From a virus: a stretch of DNA of 46,591 bases. Within the stretch, counting starts at the first letter, position 1. The number at the start of each line of letters is the position of its first letter. The notes under the pieces are model-generated. The model worked only from the letters and a program-made list of their open reading frames with translations. It did not search any database and was not told the origin of the DNA. Position numbers and translations under genes: made by a program. The stretch covers positions 1 through 46,591 of IMG/VR virus record IMGVR_UViG_3300035698_006590, one strand, 5' to 3'. Positions 1-6,321 of the stretch are shown one piece after another.

Positions 1-104
1 CCCCCCTTTTTTTCCCTTCATTCGTCCTTTTCTTTCACCCGGGCTTCCCCCCCCCCCCCTCCTCGCCCCCCCCCCTTTCTTGGTTTTTGCCCCCCCCCCC
101 CCCC
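1..104. repeat. Degraded copy of the right end (terminal redundancy or read-quality artefact)
   Basis: This is C-rich low-complexity sequence that aligns colinearly with positions 46494-46591. A T-run is followed by an exact 11-base match, CTTCATTCGTC (16-26 here, 46509-46519 there). The same succession of C-runs, TTCTTG/TTCCTTG and TGC then follows, with many bases replaced by C or T. The simplest reading is that the molecule is circular or terminally repeated and that this copy is of poor sequence quality. No gene should be called here. Confidence 0.6.
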
Positions 105-132
105 CACTCCCCACCCCCCTGGGGTACGGTAC

Positions 133-208
133 GCCGCCGTGTGCGGCAGACTCAGCCACCACAAAAGCAAAACACCGCCTATTGTCACCCTATAATCGTA
201 GGCGGTGT
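133..208. other. Two inverted repeats upstream of the first promoter
   Basis: GCCGC (133-137) pairs with GCGGC (143-147). ACACCGCCTA (172-181) pairs perfectly with TAGGCGGTGT (199-208) around a 17-nt loop that contains TTGTCA and TATAAT. On the minus strand the large hairpin is followed by a T-rich stretch, so it could be a leftward terminator. It could equally be a protein-binding site near the genome junction. From 46182 through the junction to 325 no gene is visible. Confidence 0.4.
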
Positions 209-263
209 CTGCTTCCTACTCTCGCGAGCATGACTCCAGTACTATTATACCATAATCCTACCC

Positions 264-292
264 TTGACAACTGTTGTCATATATGGTATACT
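264..292 (+). promoter_or_regulatory. Early promoter with palindromic operator
   Basis: TTGACA (264-269), a 17-nt spacer and TATACT (287-292), with TGG directly before the -10. The -35 is embedded in the perfect inverted repeat TGACAAC-T-GTTGTCA. The same arrangement recurs at 2222, 7142-7170 and 9356-9384. It should drive the genes from 325 onward, with an RNA start near 299. Confidence 0.85.
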
Positions 293-324
293 GATGACAC
301 ACTTATCAAAAGGAGTGAGAATCA

Positions 325-489
325 ATGGGACTAGATAAAGCTAAACGCAGACAAAGAAAACACGACAAGGCTCGCCATGGTATGCAAGTAACCAACCGTG
401 GCATCTTTGTGTTGGAAAAGATGAAGAAAAAACGAGCTGACAAGATAAGGACGGAAGAAAGAAAGAAAAGAAGAGAAGGGAAGGAGTAA
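325..489 (+). CDS. Small highly basic protein (54 aa)
   Basis: I do not recognise a family. The protein is dominated by Lys and Arg (MGLDKAKRRQRKHDKAR at the start, an ERKKRREGKE end), which suggests a nucleic-acid-binding peptide. The start is fixed by a good ribosome site (AAAAGGAG, 8 nt upstream). It is the first gene after the operator-bearing promoter at 264 and is followed 3 bases later by the next gene, whose ribosome site lies in its last codons. It is probably expressed very early. Confidence 0.7.
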   Translation: MGLDKAKRRQRKHDKARHGMQVTNRGIFVLEKMKKKRADKIRTEERKKRREGKE

Positions 490-492
490 ACT

Positions 493-870
493 ATGACCAT
501 GAAAGCGTATGAAAAAGAATATAAAAATATGATTATAATAAGAGAATTCAGCGAAGAGGGCGTGGATGAGTTTATGATTCCCGTTATTGGCAGGAAATAC
601 AACCTGCTAATCAAGGACGGAGACATGGACGTCTACGTGGATGGTAACTTAGTTGACTCATGGACTATCACAGAGAACGCTCTGATATGCCCGCCAGTGC
701 TGAAAGCTAGAGGCTTATTTGGTAGGATGGTAGACAAAATGACTTGGAATATAATCGAGCGCTTTGAGATTGAGGACAATGACCTAGCTACGTGGTTTAT
801 GGATAGGTTGCTATTCGCAGTCCTGAAGGTCATGTTCTTGAAGTACAACAAGAAGGCGAAAGATGAATAA
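493..870 (+). CDS. Hypothetical early protein (125 aa)
   Basis: No family is recognised. The protein is soluble and mixed alpha/beta. Its middle reads like a beta-rich region (GRKYNLLIKDGDMDVYVDGNLV, about residues 37-58), followed by helices and a Lys-rich end. The ribosome site GGAAGGAG lies inside the end of the preceding gene and the 3' end overlaps the antirestriction gene by 8 bases, so it belongs to the same early operon. No membrane segment or metal-binding motif is seen. Confidence 0.65.
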   Translation: MTMKAYEKEYKNMIIIREFSEEGVDEFMIPVIGRKYNLLIKDGDMDVYVDGNLVDSWTITENALICPPVLKARGLFGRMVDKMTWNIIERFEIEDNDLATWFMDRLLFAVLKVMFLKYNKKAKDE

Positions 871-1891
871 GATAAAACGCAACCGTGCTAAATGCAAGGT
901 TTGCGGACATATCATTGAAAGTAAATCTCGGCATGATATGGTCTGGTGTCCCTGCGGTGCTATTGCCGTGGATGGTGGTAAAGCGTATCTAAAACATTCT
1001 GCCAAAGATTTACGGAATATTATTGACATGACGGAGTATGAAATGGAAGATAACAAATCAGCAGTAAGGGACATTATCGTCAAGAGTATAGTAACTGACC
1101 TCGAAGATGGTGAGCTAACATGGCACAAGTACTGGGACATGGCTGACTCGCCATACAACCACAGCACCTGCCACGCCTACACTGGGCTGAACCGCCTTAT
1201 CCTTGCAACAAGAGGCTATGAGGACAACCGATGGGTTACCGCAAGTAACGCTAACGAGCTTGGTGGTAGCATCGACATAGGAGAAGAGGGTACTCCAGTC
1301 GTCTGGTGGCATCCGATGAAGGTCGGAGAGCCTGGTAAGAAGAAGACAGTGCCATTCATGCGATACTACGTCCTATATAACGTGACTCAGGTGGAGGGTA
1401 TGGACATAAGACCGTTCAAGAAATCACCCCAACCTAGAAAGAGTACAGCTATCAAGAGAGCGCAGGAAATGGTAAACAACTACGTTCTACCTGCCCCCAC
1501 TGTATTAGAAGTGAGCAGGGAAACACCTACGTTCCACCTGCCTACGGACACAATCCACACGCCGTTGATGGAGCAGTTCGAGACCAAAGAGGGTTACTGG
1601 AGAGCACTGTTCCACGAACTCGCTCACTCCACTGGAATAGAGAGCAGGTTAAACAGACAACAGCTTGATACGGATACTAACGCTTACGTCTACGGCAGAG
1701 AAGAACTTATCGCCGAGATAACGACAGCATTCTTGTGCGCACACTGCGGTATCATGGGTGGGTTTGAGGAAGAGGAGTCTGACCGTATAAACGGTTGGCT
1801 CGAAGTTCTAAAGAAGAACCCATCGCTAGTAATATCAGCCGCAAGTCACGCAGAGAAGGCATACAAATTCATTATTGGTGAGAAGGAATAA
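863..1891 (+). CDS. ArdC-type antirestriction protein with zincin domain
   Basis: The 342 residues match the two-part ArdC layout. An N-terminal ssDNA-binding-like domain (about 65-190) carries the typical Y-x-G-x-N-R-L-I-L stretch (YTGLNRLILA, 106-115) and WVTASNANELGG. A zincin metallopeptidase-like domain follows, with HELAH at 251-255 and a downstream acidic helix YGREELIAEI (277-286) that should supply the third zinc ligand. In addition there is an N-terminal zinc ribbon (C11, C14, C29, C31). ArdC proteins of plasmids protect incoming ssDNA from restriction. Being second or third in the early operon fits a first-wave anti-defence role. The family call is firm; the target is inferred. Confidence 0.88.
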   Translation: MNKIKRNRAKCKVCGHIIESKSRHDMVWCPCGAIAVDGGKAYLKHSAKDLRNIIDMTEYEMEDNKSAVRDIIVKSIVTDLEDGELTWHKYWDMADSPYNHSTCHAYTGLNRLILATRGYEDNRWVTASNANELGGSIDIGEEGTPVVWWHPMKVGEPGKKKTVPFMRYYVLYNVTQVEGMDIRPFKKSPQPRKSTAIKRAQEMVNNYVLPAPTVLEVSRETPTFHLPTDTIHTPLMEQFETKEGYWRALFHELAHSTGIESRLNRQQLDTDTNAYVYGREELIAEITTAFLCAHCGIMGGFEEEESDRINGWLEVLKKNPSLVISAASHAEKAYKFIIGEKE

Positions 1892-1893
1892 CT

Positions 1894-2214
1894 ATGGAAA
1901 TGTGTGGCATGGTTAAGGACATAATAAACACGATGGACGTAATAAACATAGTAGAATCAAAGAAGTATAGAATGGAGAACTGGTCTACGACCATGATGTT
2001 TGGATACCAGTCACTACAAGGCAATGTGTATGGTCATGAAGAGTTTGAAGATGGGACGAATATCGTGGCGTGTATCATTACTTCGGTGTCTGAGGATGGC
2101 GTCGTGACCACCATACGCGGAGCAGAATTCGTGCTTGGTGAAGTAAACCCAGACTATGAAGCCGAGTGCCCTAATACAAAAGAAAGATTGATAAAAGCAT
2201 GGGAAGGGGTGTAA
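1894..2214 (+). CDS. Hypothetical early protein (106 aa)
   Basis: Unrecognised. It starts 2 bases after the ArdC stop with an AAGGA ribosome site. The middle (FEDGTNIVACIITSVSEDGVVTT, about 50-72) looks like a beta-sheet core. It is the last gene of the first operon, and the promoter for the next unit begins only 8 bases downstream of its stop. Confidence 0.6.
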   Translation: MEMCGMVKDIINTMDVINIVESKKYRMENWSTTMMFGYQSLQGNVYGHEEFEDGTNIVACIITSVSEDGVVTTIRGAEFVLGEVNPDYEAECPNTKERLIKAWEGV

Positions 2215-2221
2215 GTCACCC

Positions 2222-2250
2222 TTGACAACTTATGTCATATGTGGTACAAT
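2222..2250 (+). promoter_or_regulatory. Early promoter, operator family member
   Basis: TTGACA (2222-2227), a 17-nt spacer, and TACAAT (2245-2250) preceded by TGTGG. The operator is imperfect here: TGACA-ACTTA-TGTCA. The AT-rich leader to 2297 contains the ribosome site AAAAAGGAG. Same design as the promoter at 264. Confidence 0.85.
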
Positions 2251-2296
2251 ACTTAAGATTTTATAATTGGTAGAAAAATAAAAAAGGAGAAATATT

Positions 2297-2917
2297 ATGG
2301 AAATTAAACAAGTACATGAAAATAAAGAAACGGGTACATTCAACCCCGTAGTCGCCACGCTTCTAGCGCAGGCTCGTGAAAAAATATACGAAGCCATCGC
2401 TATCGAATCTGGAGACTCTGTTGAAGAAGTAAAGAAGTTCTTCGCTGAAGTAGAGAAAGCAAATAAAGAAGCGAAAAAAGGACAGAAGAGTGAGAAAAAA
2501 CCAGTACGACAACACACTCTCTTTTCAAACATCACGGGCAATGAAGACCTCGTTGGTATCTGCATCATTATTGGATACCAGAAGAAAGACGCGGATACTG
2601 AGAAAGCTATGCCCATACAATTTATGACTTCTCGTCTCCTCGAACCTCTCGGAGCTCAGATATTAGCAAAAGCGGCGATGGATGTCGAAGCTAAGAACAA
2701 AGGGCAAAAAGCTAAAGACGCGATAGAAGTTATAGGGGATGGAAAAGAAGATATAGCTAAACAAGTAACAGCGGCTGTCGACGCGATAGACGCTATAGCG
2801 AAACCTGAACTATTAGGGAAAGATATTCCTTCAGAAGTAGAGGGTAACGACGAAGAAGACATCACGGAAGAACAGGCTATGGCTAGAGACAACAAAAAAG
2901 AAAACATTCCTTTCTAA
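2297..2917 (+). CDS. Helical protein with SSB-like acidic C-terminal tail (206 aa)
   Basis: The first ~165 residues are mainly helical with a Lys/Glu-rich segment (about 50-75) and a central hydrophobic stretch (LVGICIIIGY, about 88-97). The last ~30 residues are strongly acidic and end in ENIPF. Bacterial and phage single-strand binding proteins end in an acidic tail closing with D-D-I/L-P-F, which docks replication partners. I see no clear OB-fold, so this could be a diverged SSB, a recombination or annealing protein, or a mimic of the tail. It has its own operator-controlled promoter (2222) and a strong terminator (2943), so it is a single-gene unit probably made in quantity. Confidence 0.6.
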   Translation: MEIKQVHENKETGTFNPVVATLLAQAREKIYEAIAIESGDSVEEVKKFFAEVEKANKEAKKGQKSEKKPVRQHTLFSNITGNEDLVGICIIIGYQKKDADTEKAMPIQFMTSRLLEPLGAQILAKAAMDVEAKNKGQKAKDAIEVIGDGKEDIAKQVTAAVDAIDAIAKPELLGKDIPSEVEGNDEEDITEEQAMARDNKKENIPF

Positions 2918-2942
2918 CGGAAGAGTGTTGTTTTACTTGAGT

Positions 2943-2975
2943 AGAGAGGGAGTTTGCGCTCCCTCTCTTGTTTTC
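2943..2975 (+). terminator. Rho-independent terminator
   Basis: A hairpin with AGAGAGGGAG and its complement CTCCCTCTCT around a short TTTGCG loop, followed by TTGTTTTC. It lies between 2297-2917 and the next gene, whose ribosome site follows at once. Confidence 0.85.
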
Positions 2976-2988
2976 AGAAAGGAGACTA

Positions 2989-3360
2989 ATGAACAAGAAG
3001 AAATTAAAGAAAACAATAGGAAAATATTTTAAGTGGTGGACTAAGTGGATGGGATTGGGCGATTGGACAATAGACGCGATGTTTACCAAGAAGTTAAAAG
3101 GGAATAAAGGCGAAAAAGTTTTTACTACAGCAATGAGAGTATACGTCTATTGGGAATACCAATACGCAAAGATAGAGATTTCATATAAAAGATTGATGAA
3201 TAAAACGAAAAAAGAAATTGAAAATTTGCTTGTTCACGAACTTACTCATTGTTTGGTAAATGAAATGAAAGAGGGTGGAATAAAACACGAAGAACGAGCA
3301 GTAACAAAACTAACAAATGCGTTTATATGGGTAAGAAACGAAACCAGAAGGGAGAAGTAA
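2989..3360 (+). CDS. Small HExxH metallopeptidase-like protein (123 aa)
   Basis: HELTH at residues 83-87 sits in an amphipathic helix (EIENLLVHELTHCLVNEM), the usual context of a zincin active site. The upstream part is basic and aromatic, with beta strands before the helix as in SprT/WLM-like minimal zincins. I cannot name the family. The start is the ATG at 2989, with GAAAGGAG 5 nt upstream; a longer frame exists but would run through the terminator. Together with ArdC this is the second zincin in the early rightward block. Its peptidase activity and substrate are unknown. Confidence 0.7.
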   Translation: MNKKKLKKTIGKYFKWWTKWMGLGDWTIDAMFTKKLKGNKGEKVFTTAMRVYVYWEYQYAKIEISYKRLMNKTKKEIENLLVHELTHCLVNEMKEGGIKHEERAVTKLTNAFIWVRNETRREK

Positions 3361-3361
3361 A

Positions 3362-3625
3362 ATGCTGAGAGTAGAGATACTGGTAAATGGAACAAGAACT
3401 GCAAGAATGATGGTGAAAAACACGTCTGACCTAGCGGACGTATCTAACTATGATTACTACATAGATGAAATCCCAAACGCAGATATGAACATACCTGTAT
3501 TAGGTAAATCTGGCAGTATAAAAGACCACAACCGTAATCAGAGTGCATGGAATCTAGTAATGGCAGTGCTGAAAGACCAATTTGAAGTTGAGAGCGTTTG
3601 GAAAGATATGAGCGATGATGAATAG
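3362..3625 (+). CDS. Hypothetical protein (87 aa)
   Basis: Unrecognised small alpha/beta protein. It follows the HELTH gene by one base with the ribosome site GGGAGAAG inside that gene's end, and overlaps the next gene by 11 bases. It begins with a beta strand (MLRVEILVNG) and ends acidic (MSDDE). Probably co-translated with its neighbours. Confidence 0.6.
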   Translation: MLRVEILVNGTRTARMMVKNTSDLADVSNYDYYIDEIPNADMNIPVLGKSGSIKDHNRNQSAWNLVMAVLKDQFEVESVWKDMSDDE

Positions 3626-3899
3626 AAACTATGTTGTGATACTACAGGCGGTCAGACTCGACACAGTAAAAGACAGGGTTGAGTTGGCTGAGTTTGACAG
3701 ACCAGGGAACGCTAAGATATTCCTCGCAGGGAAGGCAATGAACATGTGGAGTCTTAATTGCAGGTTCAAAAAAGCAAAAAGCCCCTCTATCGGAGATGTC
3801 GTCTACTTCGATACTGATGAGTATAGGATGGAGCTATTCATTCAGCCTAGGTTGGTGACGATTAAAGAGTTTGGTAAAGCGAACGCACCCCAAACCTAG
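3615..3899 (+). CDS. Hypothetical protein (94 aa), last gene of the rightward block
   Basis: Beta-rich small protein without a recognised family. A run such as SIGDVVYFDTDEYRMELFIQP (about 57-77) suggests a barrel-like fold. It overlaps the 3' end of the preceding gene. Its stop overlaps by 4 bases the stop of the convergent HNH gene on the other strand, and a terminator lies 25 bases further on. Confidence 0.6.
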   Translation: MMNRNYVVILQAVRLDTVKDRVELAEFDRPGNAKIFLAGKAMNMWSLNCRFKKAKSPSIGDVVYFDTDEYRMELFIQPRLVTIKEFGKANAPQT

Positions 3900-4282
3900 C
3901 GCACGGTTTTATTGAATACTAAGGAGACTGGAGACAGTCTCTTTTTTGTTTCCCTGCGGTATTCTTCATCGGTCATTATATAAAAGTTATCCCTGATTCT
4001 CTTTCTTATCAACTCATGCCACGACTCCATGTCATACCCAAGCCTCTGTTTGTAGTTGTACACAAGATTCCTGAAATGGAAGTTCTCTATATCCCCCTTG
4101 TTGTGAACGTTACAGTTCTCACACATTAAGACAAGATTCTCTGAGTAGTCCATCACCTTCTTGAACTTCTTCTCGTCAGTGTAGACAGCGTGATGTATCT
4201 GTAAACCAACAGAAGAACCGCACCTGAAGCAGGCGAGATTCTCCTTCTCTAGCTTTTGATACATGTCGTAGTAGTTTTTCAT
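3896..4282 (-). CDS. HNH endonuclease (128 aa)
   Basis: Compact HNH nuclease. CFRCG (residues 18-22) and CENC (about 54-57) form the zinc knuckles. The catalytic HH of LQIHHAVY (about 27-34), the N of ENLVLMC and the downstream N-x-H of NCNVHNKG complete the motif. It has no clear ribosome site; it starts about 30 bases after the small gene at 4313-4447. It could be a free-standing homing-type nuclease or a packaging or restriction-type nick enzyme. Its place at the far end of the leftward block, beside tRNAs, suits a selfish or accessory element. Confidence 0.85.
   Translation of the reverse strand: MKNYYDMYQKLEKENLACFRCGSSVGLQIHHAVYTDEKKFKKVMDYSENLVLMCENCNVHNKGDIENFHFRNLVYNYKQRLGYDMESWHELIRKRIRDNFYIMTDEEYRRETKKRLSPVSLVFNKTVR
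3924..3950 (+). terminator. Rightward terminator embedded in the convergent HNH gene
   Basis: GAGACT, a 6-nt loop (GGAGAC), then AGTCTC and TTTTTTGTTT: a textbook intrinsic terminator for the rightward block. On the minus strand the same bases encode the C-terminal region of the HNH protein (its ETKKRLSPVS stretch), so the terminator and a coding sequence share DNA. Confidence 0.85.
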
Positions 4283-4312
4283 CTAACTGTGGCGATAATC
4301 GCTACACCGCTG

Positions 4313-4447
4313 TTATTCTATTTCGAAGGTTATCAGCATAAACGGAGTCCACTTACCTTTCTTTGTATAGACTCTACTGCTACGCACGTATACGTTTCCT
4401 ATCCACCAAGTATGTGCAGAAAACTTTCCAAAATTTATTCCCAACAT
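4313..4447 (-). CDS. Small protein (44 aa)
   Basis: Short basic and aromatic protein (MLGINFGKFSAHTWWIGN at the start, ending MLITFEIE). The start is fixed by AAAAGGAG 5 nt upstream of the ATG at 4447; a longer open frame upstream only runs through the tRNA. No family is recognised. It lies immediately downstream of tRNA-Ser on the same strand, so it may be released when the tRNA transcript is processed. Confidence 0.55.
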   Translation of the reverse strand: MLGINFGKFSAHTWWIGNVYVRSSRVYTKKGKWTPFMLITFEIE

Positions 4448-4476
4448 CTTATCTCCTTTTGTTATTTGTAAAAAGG

Positions 4477-4563
4477 CGGAGCGGGCAGGATTTGAACCTG
4501 CGGTGCTGTTACACACGGTTGTTTTCAAGACAACTACCATAAGCCAGACTCGGACACCACTCC
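4477..4563 (-). tRNA. tRNA-Ser (anticodon TGA)
   Basis: The acceptor stem GGAGTGG/CCGCTCC has 7 bp with one G-U. The anticodon stem GTTGT/ACAAC closes the loop CTTGAAA, giving anticodon TGA. A long class II variable arm follows, and a T arm with GGTTCAAATCC. The 3' CCA is not encoded. It reads UCA and related serine codons. Confidence 0.93.
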
Positions 4564-4580
4564 GCAACGAGTAATGCATT

Positions 4581-4638
4581 AGGGGGCTAAGTGCCTAAGC
4601 GGCATAATTAGTTTTAATTGACCTTTGCACCGCCCCCC
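4581..4638 (-). ncRNA. 58-nt tRNA-sized structured element between the tRNAs
   Basis: Read on the minus strand, GGGGGGC pairs with GCCCCCT in a 7-bp acceptor-like stem. It encloses two hairpins, AATTA-AAAC-TAATT and TGCC-GCTTA-GGCA. There is no T-loop sequence and no standard anticodon loop. It lies exactly between two tRNA-Ser genes on the same strand. It may be a decayed or minimal tRNA, or a processing or regulatory element. Function unknown. Confidence 0.5.
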
Positions 4639-4641
4639 AAG

Positions 4642-4726
4642 CGGAGAATGTAGGAATCGAACCTACGCTACCTAACGGTAGGCTACAGCTTAGCAAGCTG
4701 ACGCATTACCTCTCTGCCAATTCTCC
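4642..4726 (-). tRNA. tRNA-Ser (anticodon GCT)
   Basis: Acceptor GGAGAAT/ATTCTCC, anticodon loop TTGCTAA (anticodon GCT), a long variable arm closed by CTACC/GGTAG, and the T arm GTAGGTTCGATTCCTAC. It reads AGC/AGU. With the TGA tRNA it covers most serine codons, a pairing that suggests compensation for host serine-codon bias. Confidence 0.93.
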
Positions 4727-4739
4727 GAATGTAAACGTT

Positions 4740-5432
4740 CTAGAATATAACTTCAGGTGTAAATCTCTCAAAATTCAAATCTATCACCTTGTCTAAAAGT
4801 ATCCCATGAATACGTTCTATTCCATCTAAACTAATCATCGGGGGATAGTTCAGAGGATAAACAGGTGGTACTACAGGCGGCACTACAGGTGGCACTACGG
4901 GTGGTAGTACTACAGGTGGTGCTTCAAAGTCAGGCAAAGAAGCCATGTATTCATCCCTAAAGCTCTCAGTAGCTTGCCTGAGCCGATGATTCAAGCCGTC
5001 GCCGTCTATCCATGTGTAAACTAATTGCTTAGTTGCACCAGGAACGTTATTGACGTTCACGAAGAAATCCAATCCGTTCGCTTTCCATTCTTTTATCGTC
5101 CTGATGGCGTCCACGTTTACTGGATTGAGTCCAGGCTCGTAAAGCATCAGAACAGACTTTGCGCCATACAACGTTCGGTTGGTTTGACCCATCGCAATCA
5201 GCTGCCCTTTCACTGCGCCAAAAGTACACACTATGCTTGTGTCCATGTCGTCCTCGTGAATCCTCTGTAGCTCTTCATTCTTGGCGTTAATAGCGATATC
5301 AACGTTACCCTCGTCACCCTCGACATCTTGCCGTCGAATTAAATTCAAGCGCCACCAATTCCCACTACCCCACTCATCATGAATCAATTCATTACCGTAC
5401 ATCCGCATTTTCCTAAGTTTTAATGTTGGCAT
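4740..5432 (-). CDS. Hypothetical protein with Pro-Val repeat (230 aa)
   Basis: Unrecognised. The N-terminal ~165 residues look like a soluble alpha/beta domain (IVCTFGAVKGQLIAMG about 67-82; a DGDGLNHRL stretch near 145). They are followed by a tandem V-V-P-P linker of about 20 residues (about 174-194) and a short C-terminal domain. The linker suggests two separate folded parts or a partner-binding arm. The start has AAAAAGGAG 8 nt upstream. It is located directly upstream of tRNA-Ser(GCT). Confidence 0.6.
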   Translation of the reverse strand: MPTLKLRKMRMYGNELIHDEWGSGNWWRLNLIRRQDVEGDEGNVDIAINAKNEELQRIHEDDMDTSIVCTFGAVKGQLIAMGQTNRTLYGAKSVLMLYEPGLNPVNVDAIRTIKEWKANGLDFFVNVNNVPGATKQLVYTWIDGDGLNHRLRQATESFRDEYMASLPDFEAPPVVLPPVVPPVVPPVVPPVYPLNYPPMISLDGIERIHGILLDKVIDLNFERFTPEVIF

Positions 5433-5454
5433 TATTTGTTACTCCTTTTTTCTA

Positions 5455-5655
5455 TTATTGTACCATATACTCAGCACAGGCTGGGCAGGCTCGTACCTCT
5501 TTGACAGTCTCAAATCCGATACCGCCTTCGTCAATCACGTTTTCCAACTCATCCTCGCGAACAGGGTATTTCTTCTGACGCGTCTCAACTGTAACCATCT
5601 TAGGCTTCTGTCCTCTACCCATAACTTCGCCGCCTATTTCACATTTATAACTCAT
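5455..5655 (-). CDS. Small protein with C-terminal CPAC motif (66 aa)
   Basis: The start at 5655 is fixed by AAAGGAG and a TAATG stop-start overlap with the upstream glycosyltransferase gene, so translation is probably coupled. The protein has a basic first half and ends with VRACPACAEYMVQ. The CxxC with an N-terminal YKC could bind one zinc. No family is recognised. Confidence 0.6.
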   Translation of the reverse strand: MSYKCEIGGEVMGRGQKPKMVTVETRQKKYPVREDELENVIDEGGIGFETVKEVRACPACAEYMVQ

Positions 5656-6242
5656 TACATTATCTCCTTTTTCATAGCTAACAACTTCTCGTCCACGCCC
5701 CTTATACTGTGAAAGCCTAGGACTACTTTCTCGTCCCCAAAATGTCTCCCAACTGTATAATTCCATTTTTCAGGAAGTTCAAACACAACCCCATGATTAC
5801 TCATCAAATTGAAAGCACCTTGCTCAAATTGCCAATCCCCTGCTATCGTATATATGCCTGCCCACTCATTAATAAAACTTCGGGCATCCTCGCCATCGCA
5901 AACATAAACAGCACCTACGTTATAGTGCTCCCCCCATGAATGTGGCGCTCGGAATTTCACAGCACCTACCGCGTTTACCTCACAAGCATCTCTCAGGTCT
6001 ACGCTTGTGTCTTTGATAAATGCATCGGCATCCAGCCATATCGCATACTTGTACTTTTCCAGCGCACTCTGTAGTAATGTCACCTTTTCCCACGCACCTA
6101 CGATACTTTTGTCGTGCTCTCGTAGCGCCCAGTAGTCAAAGTCATGGTTTTTACAATACTCGGTATGCCTTTCTTCTGTTAAATCCAACAAATGCTCATA
6201 CTCCCCTGGAAAAACTAATTGGATAAGAACGGCGTTATTCAT
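5655..6242 (-). CDS. Glycosyltransferase (GT34/GMA12-like, 195 aa)
   Basis: The fold pattern is that of a GT-A nucleotide-sugar transferase. It has an N-terminal strand, then KVTLLQSALEKYKYAIWLDADAFI (about 53-76) with the D-x-D metal and sugar-nucleotide motif at D71-x-D73. A GEHYNVGAVYV stretch follows, and a W-Q-F-E-Q-G-A-F-N segment typical of the galactosyl/mannosyl transferase family. It probably modifies a virion or host-surface glycan; the acceptor cannot be told from sequence. It is coupled to the small CPAC gene and separated by a hairpin (6261-6301) from the gene upstream. Confidence 0.8.
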   Translation of the reverse strand: MNNAVLIQLVFPGEYEHLLDLTEERHTEYCKNHDFDYWALREHDKSIVGAWEKVTLLQSALEKYKYAIWLDADAFIKDTSVDLRDACEVNAVGAVKFRAPHSWGEHYNVGAVYVCDGEDARSFINEWAGIYTIAGDWQFEQGAFNLMSNHGVVFELPEKWNYTVGRHFGDEKVVLGFHSIRGVDEKLLAMKKEIM

Positions 6243-6260
6243 GTTCTCCTTGTATATACG

Positions 6261-6301
6261 GGAGAGCCCCCCTGCATAGATACATAGGTGGAGGGCTCTC
6301 C
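6261..6301 (-). terminator. GC-rich intercistronic hairpin
   Basis: GGAGAGCCC pairs with GGGCTCTCC around a loop of about 20 nt. It lies between the genes ending at 6322 and starting at 6242. There is no good T-run, so partial termination or an RNA-processing or stability element is more likely than a full stop. Confidence 0.5.
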
Positions 6302-6321
6302 GTTATTCTCAGACTTCGGGA

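Noticed and set aside
80-334. Frame of 84 codons at the left end
   Set aside because: Its N-terminus is encoded by the low-quality C-runs, and it overlaps hairpins, a promoter and a real gene.
4313-4579. 88-codon frame including the tRNA
   Set aside because: The first half is the tRNA-Ser gene. The ribosome site supports only the 44-codon form.
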